From Pseudomonadota bacterium (lineage in GTDB: Bacteria > Pseudomonadota > Alphaproteobacteria > Micropepsales > Micropepsaceae), in NCBI GenBank assembly GCA_018241025.1, contig JAFEEQ010000015.1:186001-250000 (forward strand): a DNA stretch of 64,000 bases. The letters run 5' to 3'. Below, piece by piece: positions 63,819 to 64,000 of this stretch. The position numbers and the translations under genes were made by a program. How positions within the stretch are numbered: the stretch's first letter is position 1; every line of letters begins with the position of its first letter. The notes beneath the pieces were generated by a model, which did no database searches, was not told the DNA's origin, and was given only the letters and a program-made list of their open reading frames with translations.

Positions 63819-63986
63819 ATGCGTTCGAGGAATTTCGAGTCATCGGGCTGGGGTCTGCGCATCGCCATCGGCGCGGGCGTTCTGGTGCTGGTTTTGGCGG
63901 TCGGCCTCGCCATCTATGGCGGCCGGGTGCAGCCGAAACTGCAGACTATTGAGCAGATCGTGCCGAATGACCGCCTTCCGGCCTAG
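63819..63986 (+). CDS. Small 55-aa single-helix membrane protein
   Basis: A short ORF with a good ribosome-binding site (GGGAG, 9 nt before the ATG). The protein has a charged N-terminus, one membrane helix (about residues 13-33) and a short polar tail. It is divergent from aroK with a 90-bp gap. I know similar small proteins beside aroK in alphaproteobacteria but no function. The window ends 14 nt after its stop. Confidence 0.6.
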   Translation: MRSRNFESSGWGLRIAIGAGVLVLVLAVGLAIYGGRVQPKLQTIEQIVPNDRLPA

Positions 63987-64000
63987 CCTGGTCCTGGCGG

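Overview
The window is about 64 kb of GC-rich chromosomal DNA, densely coded on both strands, with most genes in short runs that overlap by 4 nt (ATGA or GTGA) or sit 1-20 nt apart. The gene content points to an alphaproteobacterium. It has an F1 operon atpHAGDC with no F0 genes beside it, the run helicase / S4 protein / fdxA / carD, cobT and cobS next to a J-domain gene and bolA, aroK-aroB followed by a CorC-type gene, and a B12-dependent methylmalonyl-CoA mutase with meaB. I cannot place it safely below class. There is no prophage, insertion sequence, rRNA, complete tRNA or CRISPR array; this is mainly core chromosome with small accessory insertions.

Layout. 0-6.4 kb: the 3' part of an M1 aminopeptidase, a glycine-zipper envelope protein, and a leftward operon sdhC-sdhD-sdhA-yciI-like-DUF2306. 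6.5-11.9 kb (rightward): an unknown membrane protein, rpe, a heparinase-like gene, sdhB (detached from sdhCDA and on the other strand) and a small exported protein. 11.9-17.8 kb (leftward): a ferritin-like di-iron protein and the F1 operon. 18-20.2 kb: a ParD/ParE-type toxin-antitoxin pair with a palindromic operator, an orphan gene, and a divergent HxlR regulator / FMN reductase pair. 20.2-28.2 kb: lepB, queF, a GNAT, tag, a glyoxalase-fold protein with a lysine-rich tail, ygfZ, pyrC, an AcuI-type reductase, a LysE exporter, a long perfect palindrome and a nitronate monooxygenase. 28.3-32 kb: a 43-aa ORF, a YegD-type Hsp70, an orphan intrinsic terminator, DUF2306/TetR and an SDR. 32.1-37.2 kb: a proteasome-like Ntn-hydrolase candidate with a disordered partner, an exported FKBP and a GH17-GT2 beta-glucan synthase. 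37.2-45 kb: a FAD oxidoreductase, Sua5, a YceI/b561/YceI trio, an MBL hydrolase, MscS, an SNase-like protein and a ComB-like phosphatase. 45-49.5 kb: carD, fdxA, the S4 protein and a Suv3-like helicase. 49.9-55 kb: scpA, a ketopantoate-reductase-like gene, DUF3108 and meaB. 55-64 kb: rpmB, a divergent VUT-family membrane protein, cobT and cobS with a tiny membrane gene between them, a J-domain protein, bolA, a CorC-type protein, aroB, aroK and a 55-aa membrane protein.

Functionally the window covers respiration (SDH, F1-ATPase, cytochrome b561), cobalamin synthesis and use (CobS/CobT, methylmalonyl-CoA mutase, MeaB), nucleotide, shikimate and queuosine biosynthesis, tRNA modification, and envelope glucan synthesis. 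The least explained items are the Ntn-hydrolase candidate at 32159-33412 with its partner gene, the coupled small membrane gene inside cobS-cobT, the lysine-tailed glyoxalase-fold protein, and several intergenic structures (palindrome at 27.1 kb, orphan terminator at 29.8 kb, paired hairpins at 49.6-49.7 kb).
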